From Arthrobacter sp. CJ23 (GTDB taxonomy: Bacteria; Actinomycetota; Actinomycetes; Actinomycetales; Micrococcaceae), in the NCBI RefSeq assembly GCF_024741795.1, contig NZ_CP102950.1, positions 930,001 through 994,000 on the forward strand: 64,000 nucleotides of DNA, in the 5' to 3' direction. Below the pieces are notes generated by a model. It saw nothing but the letters and a program-made list of their open reading frames with translations. It searched no databases and was not told the origin of the DNA. This document shows, piece by piece, positions 30,269 to 38,580 of this stretch (position 1 is the first letter of the stretch; each line of letters starts with the position of its first letter). Both the position numbers and the translations under genes were made by a program.

Positions 30269-31138
30269 ATGGGCCGCGTGACGCAGCGCCGCAAGGTGCA
30301 CAAGTTCGTCCTTGATGGTTCCGATCAGGCGCTGGAGTTCCCCGTGCGGTTCAAGGAGGACGTCCTTGCCGTCGAGGAGCCGCTCGAAATCCGGCTGGGC
30401 AACTTGTCCTTCTCCGTGACCATGCGGACCCCGGGCGACGATTTCGACCTCGTGGCCGGATTCCTGGTCTCCGAGGGCATTGTCTGGGAGCCCACGCAGC
30501 TGATCTCGGAGCGCTTCTGCTCCGGCGAGGATGAGAACGGCGTCCAGACCTTTAACGTGGTGGACGCCCAGCTGCGTCCCGACGTCGTCCGTCCCGAAAC
30601 GGGACGGAACGTCTACACCTCCAGCTCCTGCGGGATCTGCGGCACGGACTCCATTGACGCCGTGCGCAAGTCCTCGCACCACAGCCCCGCGGACGATCCG
30701 CTGCGGCTGCCGGTGGAGGCCCTGGCGGCCCTGCCGGAGCGGCTGCGCGAGGCGCAGGCGGTGTTCGACAAGACCGGGGGAGTACACGCGGCCGGGCTTT
30801 TCCGGATCCACGACGACGGCAGCACCGAGCTGCTGTGCCTGCGCGAAGACGTGGGCCGGCACAACGCCGTGGACAAGGTGGTGGGCTGGGCGCTGCGGGC
30901 CGGCATGCTTCCCCTGCGCGGCACCGTGCTGCAGGTTTCGGGCCGGGCCTCCTTCGAACTGGTCCAGAAGGCGGCCATGGCCGGGATCCCGGTCCTGGCC
31001 GCCGTCAGCGCGCCGTCCAGCCTGGCCGTGGAACTGGCCGAGGACGCCGGCATCACCCTTGCCGGCTTCAGCCGGGGCTACAGCCTGAACGTGTATGCCG
31101 GACGGGAACGGATTGCGGCGGGATCCACCGGGCCGTAG
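30269..31138 (+). CDS. fdhD: Formate dehydrogenase accessory sulfurtransferase FdhD
   Basis: 289 residues. The redox pair C121/C124 lies in SSSCGICGTDS, and the MGD-binding part includes LREDVGRHNAVDKVVGW. FdhD carries sulfur from a cysteine desulfurase to the bis-MGD cofactor. The ATG follows the preceding stop codon by a single base, so it is translated with the oxidoreductase gene, its likely client. Confidence 0.93.
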   Translation: MGRVTQRRKVHKFVLDGSDQALEFPVRFKEDVLAVEEPLEIRLGNLSFSVTMRTPGDDFDLVAGFLVSEGIVWEPTQLISERFCSGEDENGVQTFNVVDAQLRPDVVRPETGRNVYTSSSCGICGTDSIDAVRKSSHHSPADDPLRLPVEALAALPERLREAQAVFDKTGGVHAAGLFRIHDDGSTELLCLREDVGRHNAVDKVVGWALRAGMLPLRGTVLQVSGRASFELVQKAAMAGIPVLAAVSAPSSLAVELAEDAGITLAGFSRGYSLNVYAGRERIAAGSTGP

Positions 31139-31236
31139 GCCCGCAAACCATAGGCCGCAAACCACAGGCACGCCGCGGCCTGTTTCGGATAGTCGACCAT
31201 CACTTGGCAGGGAGCGGGCAAACGACGTAGATTTTA

Positions 31237-31249
31237 TCCATCGAATGGA
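31237..31249. promoter_or_regulatory. Palindrome upstream of the alpha-mannosidase gene
   Basis: TCCAT-CGA-ATGGA is a perfect inverted repeat inside an A+T-rich block (31231-31252), 98 bp before the start. It is flanked by two CGTAG direct repeats (near 31226 and 31252). It could be an operator of a sugar-responsive regulator, but none is encoded nearby. Confidence 0.35.
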
Positions 31250-31346
31250 ATCGTAGTTGCCTTAGGAAATGCAACCCCGCGTGGCTAGGCTTGGAACTGC
31301 CGGCACGTAGCATTGCGACTCCGTCAAGCGCCCAGGGAGAACTTCA

Positions 31347-34300
31347 TTGCACGATGACCGCCGGATCACAGAGAAACGCCTCGACCGATTTGTTCGGGAG
31401 CGGCTTGTCCCTGCCATCTACGGCCGCTCGGTGCCCCTTTCCCTGAGCAGTTGGGATGTTCCCGGCGAACCCGTGCCGGCCGCCAAGGCGCTGCACCAGC
31501 CCTTCGTCGAGCAGGAACACAACGCGGCCTGGGGCAGGCCCTGGAGCACCAAGTGGCTCCGGCTGCGGGGCGAAGTCCCGGAAGGCTGGGGCACCGCGGA
31601 TGGCACCGCCGTCGAGATTGTGGTGGACCTCGGCTTCAGCGCCGATGCCCCCGGCTTCCAGTGCGAAGGCATCGCCTGGCGCCCGGACGGCAGCATCATC
31701 AAGGCCATCTCGCCGCGCAATCACCACGTCCCGCTCAAGCTGCTGGGCAGCGGCATGTCCGTGGACTTCTACGTGGAGGCAGCTGCCAACCCTGACGTTG
31801 CCCAGGGCTGGAGCTTCGCCGAGACTCCGCTCGGCGACAAAGCCAGCTCGGGGGACGAGCCCAAATACCGGCTGGGCCGCATCGCCATCGCCGAGCTCAA
31901 CGAAACCGTTTGGGAGCTGAACCAGGACATCTGGACCCTCAGCGGCCTGATGCACGAGCTCCCCATTGACCAGCCCCGGCGCCACGAAATCCTGCGGGCC
32001 CTCGAACGCATGCTGGACACCATGGACCCGGACGACGTGCCCGGCACCGCTGCCGCAGGCCGGGAAGCCTTGGCCGAGGTCCTCAGCCGGCCCGCCTATG
32101 CCTCGGCGCACGAACTCCTCGCCACGGGCCACGCCCACATCGACTCGGCCTGGCTCTGGCCGGTCCGCGAAACCATCCGCAAGTGTGCCCGGACGTTCTC
32201 CAATGTGGTGGCCCTCATGGACGAGCACCCTGACTTCGTGTTCTCCTGCTCGTCCGCCCAGCAGCTTGCCTGGATCAAGGATTTCTACCCGGAGCTCTTC
32301 ATCCGCATCCGCGAAAAGGTCAAGAGCGGCCAGTTCATGCCCGTGGGCGGCATGTGGGTGGAATCGGACACCAACATGCCCGGCGGCGAGGCCATGGCCC
32401 GCCAGTTCGTGGAGGGCAAGAGCTTCTTCCTGAAGGAGTTCGACGTCGACTGCCAGGAAGCCTGGCTGCCGGATTCCTTCGGCTACTCCGGTGCCTTGCC
32501 GCAGATCGTCAAGTCCGCCGGCTCGCGCTGGTTCCTCACGCAGAAGATCTCCTGGAACCAGGTCAACCGGATGCCGCACCACACCTTCAACTGGGAGGGC
32601 ATCGACGGCACGCGCCTGTTCACGCACTTCCCGCCCGTGGACACCTACAACTCCGAACTGAGCGGCCGCGAGCTTGCCCACGCGGAGCGCAACTACCGCG
32701 ACCACGGCCGCGGCCGCACCTCGCTGGTGCCGTTCGGATACGGCGACGGCGGCGGCGGACCCACGCGCGAAATGGTGGCCGCCGCGCACCGCACCGCGGA
32801 CCTGGAGGGATCGCCCAAGGTCCGGATGGGCACGGCCAAGGAATTCTTCACCACGGCCGAGGCCGAGGACCCGAACCTTCCCGTCTGGGTGGGGGAGATG
32901 TACCTCGAGCTGCACCGTGGCACCTACACCAGCCAGGCCAACACCAAGCAGGGCAACCGGCGCAGCGAGCACCTGCTGCGGGAGGCGGAGCTGTGGTGCT
33001 CGACGGCGGCTGTCCGCTCGGGCGGCGCGTTCGCCTACCCTGCCGCGGAACTCAAGCGCCTGTGGCGCCTGGTGCTGCTGCAGCAGTTCCACGACATCCT
33101 GCCCGGCAGTTCCATCGCCTGGGTCCACCAGGACGCCGAACGGAACTATGCCGCCGTGGCCCGGGACCTCGAGGCCATCATCGCGGAGGCCGCCGGGGCG
33201 CTGCTCGGCAAGGGCAGCAAGGAATTCCTGCTCAATGCCGCCCCGCACGCCCGCAGCGGCGTCCAGGCCTTCGCGGCCGCTGAAGCGGTGCCGGCCGTCC
33301 GGCCTGTGGTCGCCACCGGATCCGCTGGCGGATACATCCTGGACAACGGCATCGTGCGCGCCGTGCTGGACGCCAACGGACTGCTGACCTCCCTCGTGGA
33401 CCACGCCAGCGGCCGCGAAGCGATCGCTCCCGGGCAGTTCGGCAACCACCTGGAACTGCACCGGGACACCCCCAACGAATGGGACGCCTGGGACATCGAC
33501 GAGTTCTACCGCCGCAACGTCACCTCGGTGACCGAGGCCCAATCCCTGACGCTCGAGCTGCACGGCGGGGACGCCGTCGTCGTGGTGGAACGGACGGTGG
33601 GGGACTCCAAGGTCACGCAGCGGATCTCGCTCGAGGCCGGCGCCCCGTCACTGGGGATTTCCACGGCCGTGGACTGGCAGGAACGCGAAAAGCTGCTCAA
33701 GATCGGCTTCCCGCTGGACGTCCGCGCTGACCGTTCGGCCTCGGAAACCCAGTTCGGCCACATCTTCCGTGCCACCCACACCAATACCTCGTGGGAGGCG
33801 GCGAAGTTCGAAATCTGTGCGCACCGCTGGATCCACGTGGGCGAGCCCGGCTACGGCGTGGCCGTGTCCAACGCCTCCAGCTACGGACACGACGTGACGC
33901 GGGCCATCCGGGCAGACGGCGGCACCACCACCAACATCCGGGTGTCCCTGCTGCGCGCGGCCAAGTTCCCGGATCCGCAGGCCGACCGCGGCGAACACGT
34001 CCTGGAACTGAGCATCAGGCCCGGGGCGGAGATCGCGGACGCCGTGGAGGAGGGCTACCGCACCAACCTCAAGCCCCGGCTCGTCAAGGGAGCCAAGGCC
34101 GCCGAACCGCTCTTCACCGTGTCCAACCCGGCACTGGTGGTTGAGGCCGTCAAGCTGGCCGAGGACGGCTCCGGGGACGTCATTGTGCGGCTCTACGAAT
34201 CACTGGGGGAGCGCTCCGCCGGCGTGGTGACGGCGAACTTCGACTCCCGTGCGGTGCACTCCGTGGACCTCCTCGAACGGGCCGTTGACGCTCCCGGCGT

Positions 34301-34373
34301 GGCGGCCGGCACGGGCTCCGCGGAACTGGTGCTGCGTCCCTTCCAGCTGGTGACCCTGCGCTTCACCCGCTGA
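31347..34373 (+). CDS. GH38 alpha-mannosidase
   Basis: 1008 residues, typical of the family. Domain order: N-terminal substrate-binding part (1-240), catalytic GH38 barrel with zinc motif GHAHIDSAWLWPVRE and nucleophile Asp in WLPDSFGYSGALPQI, central helical domain (QQFHDILPGSSIAWVHQDAE) and C-terminal beta domains. It removes terminal alpha-linked mannose, probably in the cytosol, since no signal peptide is present. The start is TTG 31347 behind GGGAGA. It stands alone, with no sugar transporter adjacent. Confidence 0.93.
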   Translation: MHDDRRITEKRLDRFVRERLVPAIYGRSVPLSLSSWDVPGEPVPAAKALHQPFVEQEHNAAWGRPWSTKWLRLRGEVPEGWGTADGTAVEIVVDLGFSADAPGFQCEGIAWRPDGSIIKAISPRNHHVPLKLLGSGMSVDFYVEAAANPDVAQGWSFAETPLGDKASSGDEPKYRLGRIAIAELNETVWELNQDIWTLSGLMHELPIDQPRRHEILRALERMLDTMDPDDVPGTAAAGREALAEVLSRPAYASAHELLATGHAHIDSAWLWPVRETIRKCARTFSNVVALMDEHPDFVFSCSSAQQLAWIKDFYPELFIRIREKVKSGQFMPVGGMWVESDTNMPGGEAMARQFVEGKSFFLKEFDVDCQEAWLPDSFGYSGALPQIVKSAGSRWFLTQKISWNQVNRMPHHTFNWEGIDGTRLFTHFPPVDTYNSELSGRELAHAERNYRDHGRGRTSLVPFGYGDGGGGPTREMVAAAHRTADLEGSPKVRMGTAKEFFTTAEAEDPNLPVWVGEMYLELHRGTYTSQANTKQGNRRSEHLLREAELWCSTAAVRSGGAFAYPAAELKRLWRLVLLQQFHDILPGSSIAWVHQDAERNYAAVARDLEAIIAEAAGALLGKGSKEFLLNAAPHARSGVQAFAAAEAVPAVRPVVATGSAGGYILDNGIVRAVLDANGLLTSLVDHASGREAIAPGQFGNHLELHRDTPNEWDAWDIDEFYRRNVTSVTEAQSLTLELHGGDAVVVVERTVGDSKVTQRISLEAGAPSLGISTAVDWQEREKLLKIGFPLDVRADRSASETQFGHIFRATHTNTSWEAAKFEICAHRWIHVGEPGYGVAVSNASSYGHDVTRAIRADGGTTTNIRVSLLRAAKFPDPQADRGEHVLELSIRPGAEIADAVEEGYRTNLKPRLVKGAKAAEPLFTVSNPALVVEAVKLAEDGSGDVIVRLYESLGERSAGVVTANFDSRAVHSVDLLERAVDAPGVAAGTGSAELVLRPFQLVTLRFTR

Positions 34374-34427
34374 GCTGTACCCACCTGGCCGCTGAGCTGT
34401 ACCTGCCCAACCGCGGGCCAGCAGGGC

Positions 34428-35264
34428 TTAGACGTCGTGCTGCAGGCGTTTGACGAACAGCTTGGTGCGCTCCTGCCGGGGTGCCCGGAGCACTTCGGCG
34501 GCGGGTCCCCGTTCCACCACCACGCCACCGTCCATGAAGATGACCTCGTCGGCCACATGCTGGGCAAAGGCGAGCTCATGGGTCACGATCACCATGGTCC
34601 AGCCTTCCTCGGCCAGTTCCTTGATGACTCCCAGGACCTCGCCCACCAGCTCGGGATCCAGGGCCGAGGTGGGCTCATCGAAGAGCAGCAGCTGCGGCTT
34701 CAGGGCCAGGGCCCGCACGATCCCGACGCGCTGCTGCTGGCCGCCGGACAGTTCAAAGGGGTAGGCGTCGCGTTTGTCCTTGAGGCCCACCCTGTCCAGC
34801 AGGCGCTCGGCTTCCTCGATGGCCTCGGCGCGCGGACGCTTCTGGACCTGGACCGGCCCCTCGATGATGTTCTTCAGCACCGTCATGTGCGGAAACAGGT
34901 TGTAGTGCTGGAAGACCATGGCGCTGCGGTCACGGAGCGCGGCAATTTCCTTCTTGCCCACCTTGGCTGAGAAGTCGATCGCCAGCCCGGGGCCCGCAGC
35001 GGCGGCTGGCCCCGCGAAGGTGACGGTCCCGGCGTCGGGCACTTCGAGGCCGTTGAGCGAGCGGAGCACCGTGGTCTTGCCCGAGCCGGACGGCCCGATC
35101 AGGGCCACCACCTGGCCGCGGCGGATGTCGAGGTCGATGTCGCGGAGCACCACGTTGCTGCCGAAGGCCTTGGCCAGGTTCCGGGCGGACAGCACCGTGG
35201 TGACGCGCGGCTCGCGCTGGCCCTGTCCTGGTCCGTGGAGGTCCGGTGTATCAGTGGGCGACAT
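34428..35264 (-). CDS. Amino acid ABC transporter ATPase (cystine type)
   Basis: 278 residues. Walker A is GPSGSGKTT, the signature LSGGQQQRVGI, Walker B LLLFDEPTSALDPE, and the H-loop VTHELAFAQHV. It powers the permease encoded just upstream. An insertion of about 15 residues (AGPAAAAGPGLAIDFSAKVGKK) lies between Walker A and the Q-loop. The chosen ATG overlaps the permease stop by 14 bp; a GTG about 20 codons later is possible. Confidence 0.88.
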   Translation of the reverse strand: MSPTDTPDLHGPGQGQREPRVTTVLSARNLAKAFGSNVVLRDIDLDIRRGQVVALIGPSGSGKTTVLRSLNGLEVPDAGTVTFAGPAAAAGPGLAIDFSAKVGKKEIAALRDRSAMVFQHYNLFPHMTVLKNIIEGPVQVQKRPRAEAIEEAERLLDRVGLKDKRDAYPFELSGGQQQRVGIVRALALKPQLLLFDEPTSALDPELVGEVLGVIKELAEEGWTMVIVTHELAFAQHVADEVIFMDGGVVVERGPAAEVLRAPRQERTKLFVKRLQHDV

Positions 35265-35910
35265 ATCGGTCCAATCTCTTCTCCAGCGCGGATTGCCCGG
35301 TGGAGAGGACGAGGCAGATGACCCAGTACACCAGGGCCGCCTGCAGGTACAGGATCATGAACTCCTGGCTGAAGGCGGCGATCTGCTGGGCATTGCGGAA
35401 GAGCTCGGTCACCAGGATGAGCGACGCCAGCGAGGTGTCCTTGACCAGCGAAATGAAGGTGTTGGACAGCGGCGGCACGGACACCCGGGCTGCCTGGGGC
35501 AGGATGATGCGCAGCAGCGTCTGCGGCCGGGACATGCCGATGGTGTGTCCGGCTTCCCATTGCCCCTTGGGCACGGACAGGATGGCCGCGCGGATGATTT
35601 CGGCCGCGTAGCCGCCCACGTTCAGGGAGAACGCGATGATGGCGCTGGGCCACGGGTCCAGCTTCACGCCGAGGGTCGGCAGGCCGTAGAAGATCACGAA
35701 CAGCTGGACGAGCAGGGGCGTGCCGCGGATGACGGAGACGTAGAAACGCGCGACGCCGGTGATCACCGGATTGGGGCTCAGCCGCATGAGTGCCACCACC
35801 AGGGCCAGCAGGATCCCGAAGAAGAACGACACCAAGGTCACGGGGATGGTCCCGGTGATGGCGCCGCCGATGATCGGCCCGAAGGAACTCCAGACGAGAT
35901 CCCAGTTCAT
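35251..35910 (-). CDS. Amino acid ABC transporter permease (cystine type)
   Basis: 219 residues with about five membrane helices and the His/Glu/Met-type permease signature (the EAA-like loop GQWEAGHTIGMSRPQTLLRIILPQA). It starts directly at the stop codon of the binding-protein gene (no gap) and overlaps the ATPase gene. It forms the membrane channel of the importer. Confidence 0.9.
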   Translation of the reverse strand: MNWDLVWSSFGPIIGGAITGTIPVTLVSFFFGILLALVVALMRLSPNPVITGVARFYVSVIRGTPLLVQLFVIFYGLPTLGVKLDPWPSAIIAFSLNVGGYAAEIIRAAILSVPKGQWEAGHTIGMSRPQTLLRIILPQAARVSVPPLSNTFISLVKDTSLASLILVTELFRNAQQIAAFSQEFMILYLQAALVYWVICLVLSTGQSALEKRLDRYVAH

Positions 35911-36726
35911 TTACTTGGTGACGTCCGCGCCGAAGTATTTCGTGGAGATCGTGGCCAGCGTGCCGTCGGCGCGCAGCTCCGCCAGGGCCTTGTCCACGGC
36001 GGCGGCGAGGGCCGTGGAACCCTTGCGGAAGACGAAGGCGCTGTCCGTCTTCTCGGTGGTCTCGGCGGCGATCTTCAGGCCGGAGTCCGGGGTGCTCTTG
36101 GCGTAGTCGAGGTAGGTGAGTTTGTCGTTCACCACGGCATCCACGCGTCCCTGGCGTACCAATGTGGCGGCCTGCGCCCAGCCCTCGACGGCCTGTACGT
36201 TGGCTCCGGCCTCCACGGCCATCTTGTAGAAGTTGCTGGTCAGCGACTGTGCCGTGGACTTGCCCTTGAGGTCGGCGAAGGAGTTGATGCTGGAGTTGTC
36301 CGATTTCGTCACCACCACGCCCGTGGACACTGTGTACGGGGTGGAGAAATCGTACTTGGCCTTGCGCTCTGCGTTGATGGAGATCTGGTTGGCGATCGTG
36401 TCGAAACGCTTGGAATCGAGGCCGGCGAAGATGCCGTCGAACTGGGTCTCCTGGAACGTGGCCTTGACGCCCAGCTTGCCCGCCACCGCCTCGGCGATCT
36501 CGACGTCGAAGCCCGTCAACTTTCCCGCCCCCTCGGCATGGAAGCTGAAGGGCCGGTACGTGCCTTCCGTGGCGATGACGATTTCGCCCTTGGCCGTCAC
36601 ATCGGACAGCGAGGTGTCGCCGCTCGTCTGCGCCGGCGTCGACGATCCGCCGCAGGCGGACAGCGCCAGGGCGATGGCAGCAAGGGTGGAGGCGAGGGCG
36701 GTACGACGCGTGTGCAGGCTGTTCAT
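35911..36726 (-). CDS. Solute-binding lipoprotein of a cystine-type ABC transporter
   Basis: 271 residues with a lipoprotein signal (ALALSACGG, Cys about 25). The PBP-like domain reads EGTYRPFSFHAEG, KLTGFDVEIAEAVAGKLGVK, ANQISINAERKAKYDFSTPY and ends STKYFGADVTK, very like the E. coli cystine-binding protein FliY/TcyJ, which ends in the same GADVTK. Cystine is therefore the likely ligand; this is inference from resemblance. It is first in the minus-strand operon. Confidence 0.87.
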   Translation of the reverse strand: MNSLHTRRTALASTLAAIALALSACGGSSTPAQTSGDTSLSDVTAKGEIVIATEGTYRPFSFHAEGAGKLTGFDVEIAEAVAGKLGVKATFQETQFDGIFAGLDSKRFDTIANQISINAERKAKYDFSTPYTVSTGVVVTKSDNSSINSFADLKGKSTAQSLTSNFYKMAVEAGANVQAVEGWAQAATLVRQGRVDAVVNDKLTYLDYAKSTPDSGLKIAAETTEKTDSAFVFRKGSTALAAAVDKALAELRADGTLATISTKYFGADVTK

Positions 36727-36922
36727 GCAGCCATCCTACTCACGGCGGCGAGGGGACTCCGGCAGGGCCGTTAAAAAGGCTGAGTGGGGGCGGTCCCCAA
36801 CAGTCCGCCACCACTCATCCCCCCAAATGTGATCCTGAGGGCGCCACGGTCACCGAAAACCCGTTCATTGATCCCGGTGCCAGGCAGCAACCTCATTCAC
36901 ACATTCATGATTGTGCCATGCT

Positions 36923-37648
36923 CTAATGCTTTTGTGAAATTCCTGGGTCGCCTTGTGACTTTCTCCGGTAATAGGCCTTGGAGAGCCAGATGCCGCCCAG
37001 TCCCAGGACCGTGGCCAGCGCCGCGGAATAATTGATCAACGGCTTTAGCCACGCGTTGTCCAGGGGGATGAGCGGGAAAGCCTGGGTAGACACCAGCAGC
37101 AGCAGGCCCAGCAGCAGCAGGGCCGACGCTCCACGCAGCAGCAGGGGCCCGGCGCCCGCCACAGTGCGCCCGATGCCCGGCACCAGGCACACCGCAACGT
37201 AGCTCGGGTACAGCCGTCCCAGCGCCGCGTAGGCCTCCAGCGAGGGACCCCAGTCCAGCTCGGTCAGGCCCACCGTGGATCCTCGCGTGTCCGTCGCCAG
37301 GAAGAACCCGGCGGTGAGGGCCGCGACGATCACCAGCACGGCCAGGCCGGCCCGTCCGGCGATGGCCCGGACGCCGGCGGGGGAGCCGAAGCCTGTGGCG
37401 AGCTTGACGCCCAGAAGCAGGAAGGTGCCGTACAGCAGGAAACGAAGCAGCAGGTTGGTCAGGTTGAAACCGCCAAGCCAGGAATCGATGGCCAGGTACG
37501 GGCCCTCGATGCTTAGGAGGATGTCCAGGGTGATCAACGAGAAGAGGTAAAACAGAGCCCTGTTCTCGCCGCGGATGGCACTCGGGATGCGGGCAACGGC
37601 AATCAGGAGGCAGACAGTCAGCGTGGCCCAAGGCAGGATGGCTGTCAT
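36923..37648 (-). CDS. Polytopic membrane protein coupled to an HTH gene, unknown function
   Basis: 241 residues with about seven hydrophobic segments (first at 3-21, last at about 205-228), and a charged C-terminus (YYRRKSQGDPGISQKH). The start is ATG 37648, whose ATGA overlaps the stop of the upstream HTH gene. A longer TTG start would overlap it more. I do not recognise a family. Tight coupling to a DNA-binding protein gene suggests that the two act together, for example as membrane sensor and regulator. Confidence 0.75.
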   Translation of the reverse strand: MTAILPWATLTVCLLIAVARIPSAIRGENRALFYLFSLITLDILLSIEGPYLAIDSWLGGFNLTNLLLRFLLYGTFLLLGVKLATGFGSPAGVRAIAGRAGLAVLVIVAALTAGFFLATDTRGSTVGLTELDWGPSLEAYAALGRLYPSYVAVCLVPGIGRTVAGAGPLLLRGASALLLLGLLLLVSTQAFPLIPLDNAWLKPLINYSAALATVLGLGGIWLSKAYYRRKSQGDPGISQKH

Positions 37649-38370
37649 CCGAGGTTCTCCCAAATACGTTCGGTGCGTTCGTGGTCTTGTTCTTGGCGGC
37701 GCAGGGATTTGCCCAGCGCTTGGAGTCTCTCGCCGGCCAGCAGGGCCAGCTCGCCGCGCGTCATCCGGTCGAGGGCCTCCTGCCGGGCTCCGGCGGGCCA
37801 GCCGGCCTCGGCTTCCGTGACCAGCCCGCTCGCCACGAGTCCACCGGCAGGGCCGACGCCGGCCGCGCGCGAGGTGGCGACGGCCAGCTCTGGCGGGAGC
37901 CGGTTGGCCGTCAGGTGGGCGGAAAAGTTCTGGGGCGCGATCCCGGTGGCTTCGCTCACGCGGTGCCGCAGCTCACCGTCGTCGATGGCCTCCACCCAGT
38001 TCCGCACGGAACTGGCATGCGGCGTCGGCGCCAGGGAATGTTCCGGACCGGCGGTCCCGGCCTCGGAGCGGGCCACCAGGGCTCGCAGCAGGTCAAAGGT
38101 GTCGATCTGGCTTACGAGCTCCGCGGGGGTGGGCGGCACGGGGTCGCCGGCCAGCCCGGCATAGGCCTCGAAGGCGGCCAGTGCGGCCACGGGGTTGACG
38201 TTGAAGGCCCTGCTGATGCTTACCAGGGTTGCCTCCGCCACCTTGCCCCGGACCAGCTGCTGGGCCAGGGTGGTGCGCTTGATCCCCGAGATCCTGCAGA
38301 CGTCGGCCGTGCTGGCGTCGGGTGCGATCCCGTGCAGCCAGCGTTGGAACGCCTTGGATGGGAGGGGCAT
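37645..38370 (-). CDS. Helix-turn-helix protein of unknown function
   Basis: 241 residues from ATG 38370 (an ATG three codons earlier would lie within the promoter spacing). The N-terminus looks like an Xre-type HTH (STADVCRISGIKRTTLAQQLVRGKVAEATLVSISRAF). A similar but weaker HTH-like stretch recurs at about 130-160 (RHRVSEATGIAPQNFSAHLTANRL). The C-terminus is charged. TAGAAT lies 7 bases before the ATG, implying a leaderless message. It is the first gene of a two-gene operon with the membrane protein. Confidence 0.7.
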   Translation of the reverse strand: MPLPSKAFQRWLHGIAPDASTADVCRISGIKRTTLAQQLVRGKVAEATLVSISRAFNVNPVAALAAFEAYAGLAGDPVPPTPAELVSQIDTFDLLRALVARSEAGTAGPEHSLAPTPHASSVRNWVEAIDDGELRHRVSEATGIAPQNFSAHLTANRLPPELAVATSRAAGVGPAGGLVASGLVTEAEAGWPAGARQEALDRMTRGELALLAGERLQALGKSLRRQEQDHERTERIWENLG

Positions 38371-38463
38371 ATGCAGCATTCTACTGCTTGGTCAAGTCAT
38401 GAAGATCAGGGCCGGCGGCCGGCTGAAACCGAGACAGTGCTTGATTTTACGATAAGGCCCCTC

Positions 38464-38485
38464 GTGAATTATGCTTGATCACTGA
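38464..38485 (+). other. Two overlapping minimal upstream ORFs in the ABC-F leader
   Basis: GTG-AAT-TAT-GCT-TGA (38464-38478) and ATG-CTT-GAT-CAC-TGA (38471-38485) are four-codon frames. They start a few bases after the expected transcription start, given TACGAT at 38448-38453. Both end just before the attenuator stem, as expected of a leader whose translation controls hairpin formation. Which one is read is not decidable here. Confidence 0.45.
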
Positions 38486-38530
38486 ACCCGCTGGTCCGTA
38501 CACCCCCCAAGTCCGGACCGGCGGGTTTTT
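38486..38530 (+). terminator. Transcription attenuator in the leader of the ABC-F gene
   Basis: A 13-bp stem, ACCCGCTGGTCCG (38486-38498) with CGGACCGGCGGGT (38514-38526, one G-U pair), a 15-base loop and TTTTT (38526-38530) form a rho-independent terminator on the plus strand. The gene to the left is on the minus strand, so this cannot end an upstream plus-strand gene. It must lie in the leader of the ABC-F gene. Confidence 0.78.
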
Positions 38531-38580
38531 CCATGCCCGCGGCTTTTCCCGCCGCAGGGGCACAGTGAGAGGATTGAAAA

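Noticed and set aside
26425..30303. A 1292-codon open frame on the minus strand
   Set aside because: It lies opposite moeA and the molybdopterin oxidoreductase gene, whose motifs are unmistakable. Long antisense frames are expected at this GC content.
31344..33563. A 739-codon open frame opposite the alpha-mannosidase gene
   Set aside because: The plus-strand GH38 motifs are clear, and the minus frame has no family-like sequence.
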